A program made the translations under genes and the position numbers. From CAYRUP01 sp964578975 (GTDB lineage Bacteria; Pseudomonadota; Gammaproteobacteria; DSM-16500), in the NCBI GenBank assembly GCA_964578975.1, contig CAZOFA010000004.1:1-50606 (forward strand): a stretch of DNA of 50,606 nt. The letters run 5' to 3'. Numbering within the stretch: the stretch's first letter is position 1; each line of letters opens with the position of its first letter. Under the pieces are notes generated by a model. It was given only the letters and a program-made list of their open reading frames with translations. It searched no databases and was not told the DNA's origin. This document shows positions 7,315-16,800 of this stretch, in pieces.

Positions 7315-8934
7315 TTATAACCGCTGAGGATTATAAATTCCAAAAAAATACGGATTATTCATCAGTTGCATAATCACATTATTGATCGGGGTTCCACTAT
7401 CTTCCATTAAACGCCCAGTATAATTGTTATTTAAATCATAATTTAGCGTTCCACGGGCAAATGAAGCATAAGGATTATATATTGATATTCCGACCGTCAT
7501 CTGCTGCGGAGTATATTCGATATGCCCACCAATTGAACGATGACCACCCGCATCAAACCCTGAAAAATTATTTGGTATGTTGACCGGATACAACGCTTGT
7601 AAAAGGAAATTAACCCACACGGAATAGCGCAATGGTTCTATAACCTTTAAATCTGCGTCGGTAATCGTTTGTGTTTGTGCTTTGATGGCTTGAGTGGTTG
7701 CTTGGCAAAGTTCAGGATGATTATAACATTTTAAAGCGCCATCATCGGGATTTCCAGGTGACGTGATCGCATCAATATTATTCGTCGCCGTTTGATAAAG
7801 TTTAACTAAGGATTTATACATGTCAGTATTTGTTGCCCATGGCACCGGATATCCATTGATCAAGCCATTTAATTTTTGCTGATAAAATTGGTTTGCCTTT
7901 AATGCAGTGGCAAGGTAGGTTCTATTGTCAATCACATCTTTTGTCACTAATGACGGTGGCGGAGTCAGCCCATATTCCGTGATAGGGTCATGTGTCACAA
8001 ATCCATTGCCGAGCGGAACGAGCCCCTTATCAGGATTAAAGGAAACTTGTTGTGGAAAATCATCGACAGCATAAGTTAATAATCCATTCGCCGCTTTCAC
8101 ACAATTACCCATGTGCTGAAGATCACAGGATAATGCATAATAAACCCCGCTCTTATCTTTGGCTAAAATTTTCGAAAGTTGCGCGGGATCACCACCTTTT
8201 TGATACGCTTCGATAATCACTGTGCCATGAATATTATATTGTGATGCCATGGTTTGAATTTGAGTAGATGCATTAATTAAATCGCCAAACGATGCAGAAG
8301 CGTGCGCACTAAATTGTTCTTTATCAAAATGACTACTAAAGCGAATATTCAAACCCATCAAAAGTGATGCACCTTGTTGATACGCGCTGATATAATCATC
8401 ACCACAAAGAATACCGAAATATTTATTAATTGATGCATCATTATAAATTTCTTTGCCACTTTCTGTTAAAGCGTGTTGGCCTGGCCCAACCAATCGATCC
8501 ATCACTGTATCATAGAGAAATTCACTGTAGTTCAGTGAAAGCGAATAATCTAAATCTTGGATGGTTCTTAAATAATCTGCATCCGCTTCTGCAGAAAACA
8601 TACCAAAATCTCCATCCGCTTCCACACTAAAATGCAGAAGTTTTTCAATATCCGTAAACGACATTGCGGTTTTTAAATTAATTGTTCCTTGCTGACCGGT
8701 GGTTGCTGTCACCACGGTGTCGTAACAAACATTCGGCGGAATTTGTTGCGTATCATGAGAAAACCCAGCACCCGGAATAATGGCTCCGACATTTTTAGAA
8801 GGCGAATGCTTAATGTATCGATTAATCGGTATATCTTTTAAGGGATGAGCCGAATCAGTTGCGGCAAATGAAGGAACAGTTATTACGAGTGGCGCGGAAC
8901 ACAAAAATTTTACCAATTTTTTATTTAGTTTCAT
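7315..8934 (-). CDS. Secreted protein with a probable MACPF-like domain
   Basis: A 539-residue protein with signal peptide MKLNKKLVKFLCSAPLVITVPSFA. The central region (about 95-260) has the order seen in bacterial MACPF/perforin-like proteins. An N-terminal part (FSVEADGDFGMFSAEADADYLRT) is followed by FGILCGDDYISAYQQGAS (around Cys177), which aligns with the Y-G-T-H-[FY] signature block. Alternating strands (LNIRFSSHFDKEQFSAHASASFG) and GTVIIEAYQKGGDPAQLSKIL come next. The canonical YGTH is here CGDD, so the call is tentative. The last 130 residues may be a separate beta domain. It is flanked by two PAS–LuxR regulators and divergent from one of them, which suggests signal-dependent expression. 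If the fold is right it would insert in membranes; targets are unknown. Confidence 0.5.
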   Translation of the reverse strand: MKLNKKLVKFLCSAPLVITVPSFAATDSAHPLKDIPINRYIKHSPSKNVGAIIPGAGFSHDTQQIPPNVCYDTVVTATTGQQGTINLKTAMSFTDIEKLLHFSVEADGDFGMFSAEADADYLRTIQDLDYSLSLNYSEFLYDTVMDRLVGPGQHALTESGKEIYNDASINKYFGILCGDDYISAYQQGASLLMGLNIRFSSHFDKEQFSAHASASFGDLINASTQIQTMASQYNIHGTVIIEAYQKGGDPAQLSKILAKDKSGVYYALSCDLQHMGNCVKAANGLLTYAVDDFPQQVSFNPDKGLVPLGNGFVTHDPITEYGLTPPPSLVTKDVIDNRTYLATALKANQFYQQKLNGLINGYPVPWATNTDMYKSLVKLYQTATNNIDAITSPGNPDDGALKCYNHPELCQATTQAIKAQTQTITDADLKVIEPLRYSVWVNFLLQALYPVNIPNNFSGFDAGGHRSIGGHIEYTPQQMTVGISIYNPYASFARGTLNYDLNNNYTGRLMEDSGTPINNVIMQLMNNPYFFGIYNPQRL

Positions 8935-8991
8935 AATGATCGTCCAGAGTGAATTAACCTCCAGAGTTTAGTGAGAAAATAATTTGAAAAA

Positions 8992-9010
8992 ATCCGTAAA
9001 AAATACGGAT
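8992..9010. promoter_or_regulatory. Dyad ATCCGTA-N5-TACGGAT between divergent genes
   Basis: A perfect 7-bp inverted repeat with an all-A spacer lies in the 136-base divergent region between the MACPF-like gene and the PAS–LuxR gene. Its total length of 19 bases matches the usual span of LuxR/GerE-type binding sites. It is a candidate operator for one or both PAS–LuxR proteins. Confidence 0.45.
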
Positions 9011-9070
9011 ATTTCTTCGAATTTTTGTGGTATTTTCTTTCGATAAAAATTTTTATAACTGAAGATAACT

Positions 9071-9700
9071 ATGATTGAATTATTTCAACACTCTACAATC
9101 CTGAATAAAATCATTAACATGGATGCTCTGCCGTTTAATGCTTTTCAAAAAGACTTACAAGGCAGGTATATCAATTGCAACGATAGAACAGCGATTTCGG
9201 CTGGTTTTAATAGCAAAAATGATTTAATCGGTTTAACTGATTTAGAGAATAAATTTATTCAAAAAAAATGCGTGGAAAATTTTAAAAGAAATGATCAACA
9301 AGTCATTGCCACGCAAGAAACGAGTTTTTTTACGGAGCCAGTTTCATTCACCAATAAATTAAAAGTTGTCGCACTTTCTCAAAAAGCACCGCTGATTCAC
9401 GAGAATAAAATTATTGGTTCATTCGGGTTTTCATTTGTCATTAAAAAAAATGATATTGCTGATTTATTTTCTATTCTATTAAATTTTTCCATGCCTGCGG
9501 ATTTTAATCTGACACGAAGAGAACTGAGCGTCATTCAACACTTAATAAAAAATCGTACTGCCAAACAGATTGCGCAATTGTTAAAGATTTCTGCGCGAAC
9601 GGCAGAGCAGCATATTGAAAATATAAAAAATAAATTTGGCGTGACGAGGAAACAAGAGATTATCGAAAAAATGATTTGTATTCTGAGCGACTTCACATGA
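9071..9700 (+). CDS. PAS–LuxR family transcriptional regulator
   Basis: A 209-residue regulator. A PAS-like sensor covers residues about 18-125 (LPFNAFQKDLQGRYINCNDRTAISAGF … LSQKAPLIHENKIIGSFGFSFVI). A GerE/LuxR HTH covers about 145-205 (FNLTRRELSVIQHLIKNRTAKQIAQLLKISARTAEQHIENIKNKFGV). The HTH is complete, unlike the related gene at 6706-7307; LxxRExxVxxxL and the recognition helix SARTAEQHI are standard. No receiver domain is present, so it is a one-component sensor, probably cytosolic. It is divergent from the MACPF-like gene and shares its upstream region, which holds a dyad at 8992-9010. The ligand of the PAS domain is not evident. Confidence 0.85.
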   Translation: MIELFQHSTILNKIINMDALPFNAFQKDLQGRYINCNDRTAISAGFNSKNDLIGLTDLENKFIQKKCVENFKRNDQQVIATQETSFFTEPVSFTNKLKVVALSQKAPLIHENKIIGSFGFSFVIKKNDIADLFSILLNFSMPADFNLTRRELSVIQHLIKNRTAKQIAQLLKISARTAEQHIENIKNKFGVTRKQEIIEKMICILSDFT

Positions 9701-9820
9701 AATTATTAGATAAACACATCGGTTGTGTGACAGAAAACAGTGTAAGAGAAATTATCAAACCATTTAACGCCATAGTTTTGCGACAGACACCGATGCTTCG
9801 GCTTTCGCTGCCACAAAATT

Positions 9821-11326
9821 TTAGGGATTATTTTTACTCTTGGGCGTAACAACAGGAGTTGGAGATTGCTTTTTTTGTGGGTCTGAGCTCGCGTTATCTT
9901 GCGTGTTCGCAACTGATACTTGAGCGAGATAGGAAGGTTTTTTAGGAGATGAAGATTGAGTTTGCTTTTGAGTTAGATCAGCAGTTTCCTGGAATAATTC
10001 ATCCATATCTATCTCGCTCTCTGCAACCATATCACCAAGCTCCTTTGAGGAAGATAAATTTAAAAAAAGTTTTTCTGTTTTTATGTCATTTAATTTAATT
10101 TGAATTTCACGCATTCTGTGCTCATATTTTCCTTTATTAGGTTCATCAAGCTGACTTAACTCGGTTAAATAATCCCTGATAGATTGATAATTGGTTTCTA
10201 GTAAATCTTTTTTTTCTTTAAAATAAGGAATTTGGTTCTGTGCCGTCAAAAATTCAGATTTTACTTGATCGATTTTATAATCAAGTTCGTATCGAGCAGT
10301 TGTATGCATGTCAGATAAACTTTTTAAACAATTGTCATGCATAGCTCTCCAAGATTTAGGCAAAGTAGTTGGCGTTTTCTTTAAAGATTCATTATGATAA
10401 AATTTAGCTGCATTTGTATAAAGCTTCGCTAATTCTTCTCTTGATTTAAGTTCGTTTATTTCATCATCAGTTACCTTTTGATCGCTTTTTGCTTTAGATT
10501 TTTCTTTAGCTCCAAAGTGAATAGTAACTTTTGGTTTTTGTAATTCTTTTTTTAATTCGTTTATCAACAGATGGTGGTTTTTAGGATCATTAAAATAGGA
10601 ATCAGGTAAATCAGGTAATTGTAGATATTTTTTGGCTTTACTTTGAATTTGACTTGTTAAATCGTTGATTAAGTTGATAAGCTGGTTGTTATTATTGTAT
10701 GCGCTATGTTGATGAAGATTTCCGGTAATTTCTTCGCTTAATTTTCTATAGCCTGTTTCATCTACACTGCCTTTTACCGATAACTTAGCAAGTATTTCTG
10801 CAAATTCTTTTGCGGTTGCACGCAGCCGTGAAGTTGTGAGTTGCGTTTCTATATTTTTTTTAATTTCCTGTTGGCATTCCTCATCAATTTCTTCTAAAAC
10901 TTCAATAACGTCATTGAGCGAAGTAAGATGAGACTCTAAAATTTCAACATTCGTTTCATTTGTTAAAACTTGTAATCTCTCTTTGAAATCATTATATGTT
11001 TCTTGTTGAAAATGAAAATTTTTAGGATTCGAAAAATAGCCATGGAGATATTCATCGTGTAACTTTTCTAAAAGTTTTGTTGCTGCATTCAACTTTTCTC
11101 TCAAGAATAAATTTAGGGTTTGTTCTAATTGAACAATGTTAATTTGGTTGGCCTCTTCAATTTCCTGATTTGTTGTGCTCCAAGGATCGTAATCGTTCAA
11201 TAGAGTTTGCAGCCTTTCCTTTACGTCTTTATAGTTTTCGTCTGATGTTAAAATATATAGATCATTGTAAAGAGTGATAGCATCCTCAAGCTTCTCTGTA
11301 TCAAGTTTAGCTCTACCCGAAGACAT
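9821..11326 (-). CDS. Large cytosolic coiled-coil protein, putative effector
   Basis: A 501-residue hydrophilic protein without signal peptide or membrane segment. Most of it is predicted helix with heptad-like Leu/Ile spacing, for example LEDAITLYNDLYILTSDENYKDVKERLQTLLNDY, NVEILESHLTSLNDVIEVLEEI and KKDLLETNYQSIRDYLTELSQL. It has dense Lys/Glu. The C-terminal 45 residues are low-complexity and Ser/Pro/Lys-rich (QSSSPKKPSYLAQVSV … SPTPVVTPKSKNNP), the kind of flexible polar tail found at the C-terminus of many type IV secretion substrates. No known domain is recognised. It stands alone, with a 180-base regulatory region before the next gene. The effector role is inference. Confidence 0.7.
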   Translation of the reverse strand: MSSGRAKLDTEKLEDAITLYNDLYILTSDENYKDVKERLQTLLNDYDPWSTTNQEIEEANQINIVQLEQTLNLFLREKLNAATKLLEKLHDEYLHGYFSNPKNFHFQQETYNDFKERLQVLTNETNVEILESHLTSLNDVIEVLEEIDEECQQEIKKNIETQLTTSRLRATAKEFAEILAKLSVKGSVDETGYRKLSEEITGNLHQHSAYNNNNQLINLINDLTSQIQSKAKKYLQLPDLPDSYFNDPKNHHLLINELKKELQKPKVTIHFGAKEKSKAKSDQKVTDDEINELKSREELAKLYTNAAKFYHNESLKKTPTTLPKSWRAMHDNCLKSLSDMHTTARYELDYKIDQVKSEFLTAQNQIPYFKEKKDLLETNYQSIRDYLTELSQLDEPNKGKYEHRMREIQIKLNDIKTEKLFLNLSSSKELGDMVAESEIDMDELFQETADLTQKQTQSSSPKKPSYLAQVSVANTQDNASSDPQKKQSPTPVVTPKSKNNP

Positions 11327-11447
11327 AGCTTAACCCCCCGATAACTGATCATTAATTATACACCAAATTTGACCGATAACTCAATTAACGCGGGCACAAC
11401 GCTTTGATTTCTATTGATAAAAAAAATTTTTTAGAAAATTTTATCAC

Positions 11448-11488
11448 TTGACTATTGTCGACTATTTCTATTAATATCAGTCGACAAT
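11448..11488 (+). promoter_or_regulatory. Promoter with embedded dyad ATTGTCGACT-N15-AGTCGACAAT
   Basis: A −35-like TTGACT (11448-11453) and a −10-like TAATAT (11472-11477) are spaced 18 bases apart upstream of the small secreted protein. A perfect 10-bp inverted repeat (11454-11463 and 11479-11488) covers the spacer and the expected transcription start. That arrangement would let a dimeric repressor block the promoter. The arms contain GTCGAC. An RNA hairpin is possible but would lie partly upstream of the start site. Confidence 0.55.
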
Positions 11489-11506
11489 AAATTTAAGGAG
11501 AAAAAA

Positions 11507-11815
11507 ATGTCAGTCACACTTAAAATATTCACTTCTTTAGTTGCATTAACAGCCGCGACATCGATCTTTGCTGACACCTGCAAGGACACAAATGACGACC
11601 TACCCTTTCGCCAAGTGGTATTAGGTAAAGGAAATGCTGTGCGCTGTGACTATGGGAAAGACTTCGATTTCAAGCATTCATACACATTGTATGGTAATTA
11701 TCAGGCGGTGAGTGGTCCATGGTCTGGCACCTCAGAACCAATGACGTTGGTTTGTTCGGGGTTTAGCGAAAGCTGTGTTTTCAAAATTGAAAATAAGTCT
11801 GTAAAAGGGCATTAA
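11507..11815 (+). CDS. Small secreted Cys-containing protein
   Basis: A 102-residue protein with signal peptide MSVTLKIFTSLVALTAATSIFA, followed by DTCKDTNDDLPFRQVVLGKGNAVRC. The mature part is about 80 residues with four cysteines (DTCK, VRCDYG, LVCSG, ESCVF), consistent with two disulfides. AAGGAG stands 7 bases upstream of the ATG. It is a single-gene transcription unit: promoter with dyad in front, strong intrinsic terminator behind. Such small periplasmic or secreted Cys proteins are common in Legionella (for example DUF3757-like), but I cannot confirm that family. Function unknown. Confidence 0.8.
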   Translation: MSVTLKIFTSLVALTAATSIFADTCKDTNDDLPFRQVVLGKGNAVRCDYGKDFDFKHSYTLYGNYQAVSGPWSGTSEPMTLVCSGFSESCVFKIENKSVKGH

Positions 11816-11824
11816 TTCTGTTTA

Positions 11825-11861
11825 AAATAAAGAGCAAGTAAACTGCTTGCTCTTTATTTTT
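11825..11861 (+). terminator. Strong intrinsic terminator
   Basis: Perfect 14-bp arms (AAATAAAGAGCAAG and CTTGCTCTTTATTT) around a 7-base loop, followed by further T residues, start 9 bases after the stop of the small secreted gene. The arms are A/T-flanked and could work in both directions. Confidence 0.85.
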
Positions 11862-11872
11862 TAAACCAGAAC

Positions 11873-12877
11873 ATGCCAATGAAATCAAATTCACTTCCTG
11901 CAAATTTAAAAAAATTACTTTCGATTTTGAGTGATAACCAATACCACTCAGGAACCGATATCGGAAAAAAACTCGGACTGACACGTAGTGGCGTCTGGAA
12001 ACTCATAAAACAATTAGAAACGTTAGATATTCAAATTCAATCAGTCACGAATAAAGGTTATATGATTGAAAACACTTTAGAGTTTTTGAATCAAGAAAAA
12101 ATTACCGCTCATCTTTCAGCAACACATTTGAAAATGCTCGACGATTTTTTTATTTTTGATTCGATTGACTCGACTAATAATTATCTTGTTGCGCATGCAA
12201 AAAAATTGAATCGAAAAAACGCCGTGTGTTTTGCTGAACATCAAACTGCTGGTCGAGGTCGATTAGGTCGATCATGGGTTTCTCCGTTTTTATCGAATAT
12301 TTATCTGTCGATTTTGTGGAATTTTCCTTTTGACCTGCCGGCGTTATCAGGTCTCAATATTGTGATGGGTGTTTCAATCATCAAAGTTTTGCAGCAATTA
12401 ACCAAAAATCAAGATCTCAAATTAAAGTGGCCGAATGATGTTTTGTGGAATAATAAAAAATTAAGTGGAATTTTAATTGATATTATCGGTGAATATAATG
12501 GGACTTGCTCTGTTGTGATTGGCATTGGTTTGAATATCAATATGTCAAAAAATCTGACCGATGAAATAAAAAAACCATGGACCGCTATTAATCAAATCAC
12601 GGACGCCACACTTTCACGCAACAAAATTGCAGGAGCATTACTTGAAGCCATTATTGAAAATGTAATTCAATTTTCTAAATCGGGGTTAACGCCTTTTATT
12701 GATGAATGGAACTATTTCGATTATCTCGCAGGAAAATCTATTAAAATTTCGACTGGGACACACTCATTAACAGGGATTGCGCAAGGGATTGATGAACATG
12801 GGCGCCTGCTTTTGAAATTGGACAATAATAAAATTGAAACCATTACATCTGGCGATGCCTCGATTTTGTCAACTTGA
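11873..12877 (+). CDS. birA: Biotin–protein ligase / biotin repressor BirA
   Basis: A 334-residue bifunctional BirA. The N-terminal HTH covers about residues 8-60 (LKKLLSILSDNQYHSGTDIGKKLGLTRSGVWKLIKQLETL). The ligase core has GRGRLGRSW (127-135), the biotinyl-adenylate loop, and KWPNDVLW…KLSGILIDI (Lys185 is the conserved active-site lysine). The C-terminal SH3-like domain ends the protein. It attaches biotin to AccB of acetyl-CoA carboxylase, whose AccD subunit is encoded at 38.0 kb. The HTH means it may also repress biotin synthesis genes, none of which are in the window. The start could be the ATG at 11873 or at 11879; no clear ribosome-binding site decides. Confidence 0.95.
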   Translation: MPMKSNSLPANLKKLLSILSDNQYHSGTDIGKKLGLTRSGVWKLIKQLETLDIQIQSVTNKGYMIENTLEFLNQEKITAHLSATHLKMLDDFFIFDSIDSTNNYLVAHAKKLNRKNAVCFAEHQTAGRGRLGRSWVSPFLSNIYLSILWNFPFDLPALSGLNIVMGVSIIKVLQQLTKNQDLKLKWPNDVLWNNKKLSGILIDIIGEYNGTCSVVIGIGLNINMSKNLTDEIKKPWTAINQITDATLSRNKIAGALLEAIIENVIQFSKSGLTPFIDEWNYFDYLAGKSIKISTGTHSLTGIAQGIDEHGRLLLKLDNNKIETITSGDASILST

Positions 12878-12891
12878 TCGTTACTATTTTT

Positions 12892-12980
12892 CTGGATTGC
12901 TTCGTCGTAAAAATCACTCCTCGCAATGACGGGCAGCTACTGTCATTGCGACCCAGAACTTCGTTCGGGGTCGCAATGAC
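12892..12980. repeat. REP-like palindromic repeats (two units)
   Basis: The first unit (12892-12930) runs from CTGGATTGCTTCG to CTCGCAATGACG. The second (12942-12980) is a perfect hairpin with 13-bp arms GTCATTGCGACCC / GGGTCGCAATGAC and a 13-base loop. It lies between convergent birA and the deacetylase gene and may serve as a two-way terminator. Confidence 0.85.
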
Positions 12981-12989
12981 GACTAATCC

Positions 12990-13751
12990 CTACTTTACAA
13001 TCGACTGAAACGTTTTCATGGATTGCGCCTGAATAATCATATATCGCGGTACCGCCATTTCTCTATCCTTGCGATTGGCTTTACGCGCATCAATACTAAA
13101 TGCCATTTCATAGCCCGCATTTTTTGCCGCTTGTTCTAAATCCGGAGTATAAATTCCAAACGGCCACGCTAACAAAGTAATTTGCGTGTGAAGTTTATCT
13201 TCAAGAATTTTCTTTGCCTCGACTAATTCTTTTGTCACAAATTTTTCATAACGAGCAGCCGAAAGATGTCGTTTCATTTGTTTAAAATTCGGATGAGAAT
13301 AAGTGTGAGACTGTATGTCAAATAATCCTGTCGCTTGTAATTTTCTTAATTCATCCCAGGTCATGGCATTTTTTCCGGCGGATATCGTCTCAGGATAAAT
13401 AAATAAAGTGACGGGGTAATTATATTTGCGAATGATGGGATAAAAATAAGTGTAAGCCGATTGCCAGCCATCATCTACAGTAATAACCACCGGTTTTTTG
13501 GGTAACGTGGTGCGTGAATCTTTTAAATAAGCCACTGCTTCTTTTAATGGAATCACGGTAAATCCATTATCCTTTAACCATTTCAATTGCGCTTCCAGTG
13601 TTTTGAGATTGAGATTCATGCTGCCGGGTTTAGTCGGGTTAAAATTATGATAACAAAGAATAGGAATTTTAACGGTATCAGCGGCAAAAAGGAGTTGAGA
13701 ATAGAAAGCTAACATGAATAAAAAGAAATAAATCGATTTCTTAATTAACAT
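12990..13751 (-). CDS. Secreted polysaccharide deacetylase (NodB domain)
   Basis: A 253-residue protein with signal peptide MLIKKSIYFFLFMLAFYSQLLFA. NodB-type motifs are present: VVITVDDGW (metal/catalytic Asp93-Asp94), SHTYSHPN (metal ligands His149 and His153), AWPFGIYTPDLEQAAKNAGYEMAFS and a late RYMI. This family (carbohydrate esterase 4; PgaB/IcaB-like short forms) removes N-acetyl groups from polymers such as poly-GlcNAc or peptidoglycan in the periplasm. All key residues appear intact. It follows the giant protein gene on the same strand with a 65-base gap, so it could be read from the same message. No polysaccharide synthesis genes are nearby, so the substrate is open. Confidence 0.9.
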   Translation of the reverse strand: MLIKKSIYFFLFMLAFYSQLLFAADTVKIPILCYHNFNPTKPGSMNLNLKTLEAQLKWLKDNGFTVIPLKEAVAYLKDSRTTLPKKPVVITVDDGWQSAYTYFYPIIRKYNYPVTLFIYPETISAGKNAMTWDELRKLQATGLFDIQSHTYSHPNFKQMKRHLSAARYEKFVTKELVEAKKILEDKLHTQITLLAWPFGIYTPDLEQAAKNAGYEMAFSIDARKANRKDREMAVPRYMIIQAQSMKTFQSIVK

Positions 13752-13816
13752 AACACCTCCGTGTGTATAATGTCATTTACAAATTATCCTATGCTGGTTA
13801 AATTTTAGCAAGTGAA

Positions 13817-16800
13817 TTAGGTGCTGGTTTTTCTTAATTTTGTCGATGGTTGTACATCTGACTGTGGGGTTTCAGCGGTTGTTGATTTAAATAATGGAGA
13901 TAGATTGACTTGCTTGCCTAACTTTTTTAGCTCTTCATAAAAAGTTCTGTCATTAACAGCCACAGGATTATTTTTATGTCCTTCCAAGTAACGCGCAACA
14001 AATTTTTTCATGCGGATTTGATCATGATCTTTAGAAAAGGCTTTTGATTTAGCGCATATCTCAAGCAAATCTGCTTCCGTATTTTCTCCTTCATATACGC
14101 GATCAAATCGATTTAATAACGCATGCGATAATCGTTTTCGCCCCGCCTCAAGTTGAGAATTTTGCGAAGCTAACACAATTAATTTATATTGATTAGTTTG
14201 GTCTGCGGTTTTTTCGTCTTTTGCATCAGTCTTACTTTTAACTGTATCAATTTCCCTTCCTTCCAATAAAGCAGTTAGCAGCACCTCATCCTCATGTTGC
14301 AAAAAATTTAATTCGTCTAACACTAATGCCACCGGTCTTATTCTTTTTAATTCATTTGCTTTGCGTAAGATTTCAGAAACATTGTGAGTCCCCATGGTTA
14401 AATGAATATAAATAGGTGAATTGTCATTCGGTGTAATATTTTCTTCATATTTTTTAAATCCCTGATCTTTTAACGCTTTGATCATCATTTTAGTTTTACC
14501 AATTCCAGAAGGCCCTTCAACTAAAACAGCTCTACGGGCACCCGGTGGCAAAGACTTATCTTTACTGATTTCTATACATCGATTCACGTTATTCCATACT
14601 AATTGGCGGGAATCCGGTAAAATATAATTCTTATGCGTCGTAGGCAGTGCTTTTAACGGTGCTTTTTCACAAACAAAATTTTGCTGAAGTGCTGCAAGAT
14701 ACGCGGCCCGACTGGTGGCAGTTTTAAACAACCCCGCAAAAACTTCCTGACACGCTAAATGAGCGCGCGCTAGTGCGTCTTCGTTGTTAGGTTTGTTTGG
14801 AAAAAGAAAATGATCCAGTAAAGAATTGATATCACGAATACTGATATGTTCATAGGGTAATTGTTTTTTTGCCAGTTTATAGGCATAAATAAATTGTCGT
14901 GCAATTTCATTTTTAATATTTTCATCTAATTTTACAACTGAATTGAGTCGAGTCAGTATAATTTTATCGGTTAGATATTGGTCCGTATGCGATTTAAAAT
15001 TAACTTTTGGAATTTGTTGCAAAAAATCATGATAATATCTTCCCGGAAAATTTTCAGGATTTCCGGTACAAATAACATTTTGAATAGCGGGATCGACTGT
15101 ATACGGTATTCCTTTATAATAAATCGTTCCGGTCTCAAGACCTTTTAAAAAGTCCCAATAACCCGGCTCTTTCATGTTTGCTTCATCGAGCAATAAATAC
15201 CTTTTTTGTGACCGGTCAGATCGATTAGGATCAAGCGTCAACCATTCAATTATTTTACTTTCCCCTAGAAAAGGTAAACCATCTTTACAAAAATGTTCGA
15301 TAAAATGTGTTTTGCCGGTGCCGGGGCTTCCACGCAACTCAACAAAAGGTGAGGTTTCCAGAATCTTTCGAATATGATCTTCTTGTTGCATGTCCAATGG
15401 TTTAAGTGATACCGGAATTTCTTTTACGTCTGCGGGCGTTGACAAAAATTCCTTAGCCAATTTCGTGAGCTCAGCAAAAGCCTCTTTATTTTCCGTATAA
15501 TTTTGCAGAAATATATCTTCAATAGGATTTTCTAATTCTTTGTTGTCACGCATCGCTCGAGCAATTTGCAATACTCGATCTTCTGTAAGCAAAAGGTGAG
15601 GCGGTGTGGTTTTTCCATCGTGAGGAATTCTTTGCGCATGCTCATAAAATAATTTGATTTTGTCAGCAATTACTTTTGCCACCGACTCGGTTTCAATCGC
15701 CATTTGATCCATTAAATATCGTGGGACATTATCCCAAGAAAACGAATGTGTATATTGATGCGCTGCACCATCAAATAGACGCGGCAAATATCTCTTTTCT
15801 GGGGTAATTAAAATAAGCTTACCTTTAATTTCCTCATATATTCCATTAATCACTAAATAAGAAGGATTAGAAAATAACGTTTCAAATTGATGGTATAGCT
15901 CACTCGAAATATCACCTTTCAATACAACGGTTTCACCCTTACGTAATTTCTCGAGTAAATTAAATGTCTCATGATGGAAACGTAAAGTTTGTTTTCCCAA
16001 TATGAGTTTATTGGGTTCGGCCTGATTAGCTGGAATTTTGTAAGCCTCATCAAACAAGTCAGAGAATTTAGTGACGGTTGAGATATTCACAACTTCAATT
16101 TTTTCATCAACTTTTTTTTCGTCTTTTAAAATTTTTGCAGCAGCATTCACATCGTCTGTTAAAATAACCGCTGTAGATGCCGGCATGACGTCGCCTAACG
16201 GAATTGCTCTGCGATCCGGCGCAGGCGTTGCAAGGTTATTAAGATGAGGCAATATTTTTAAATGAATTTTTTTGCTAGGTTTTTTTTCTTGTAAAGCATT
16301 TATGGTATCGAGCAATTGAGCAATTTCACCATTGGTTAAATGATCTGTGATCACAAGTGTTGAACCATTCGGCATCCCTGAAAATAATCCATCACGTTGT
16401 TCTACTTGGTTATTGGCATCAATATGAAATAGCTCGAAGAAAGTATTAGAATTTTGTTTATTAATATAAAAAACCGGTGCGTTTACTGTGTCATGCAAAA
16501 ATTCCGGCAATGGATAATTTATTTTGATCGGTGCATCGGAATAATAAAATGTAAAATTATCAGGAATAGTATGCCAAGTACCATTCGCAAAAAATCTTTT
16601 TTCGTATTGCACCCGATCAATAAATCTATTAAAGGATGGATTTGAAAATGGGATTCCCGTTAAATGCAGTCTGAAAGGTGGTTTTTTGATGGCTTTTAAT
16701 AACTCGCCTTCATTAAAAACAAATCCATCTTTACTAATTTTTGGAAACCCAAATAAAATATTTTCCCAGTTTAAACTTTCATAGAGGTTCACAGAGGGAA

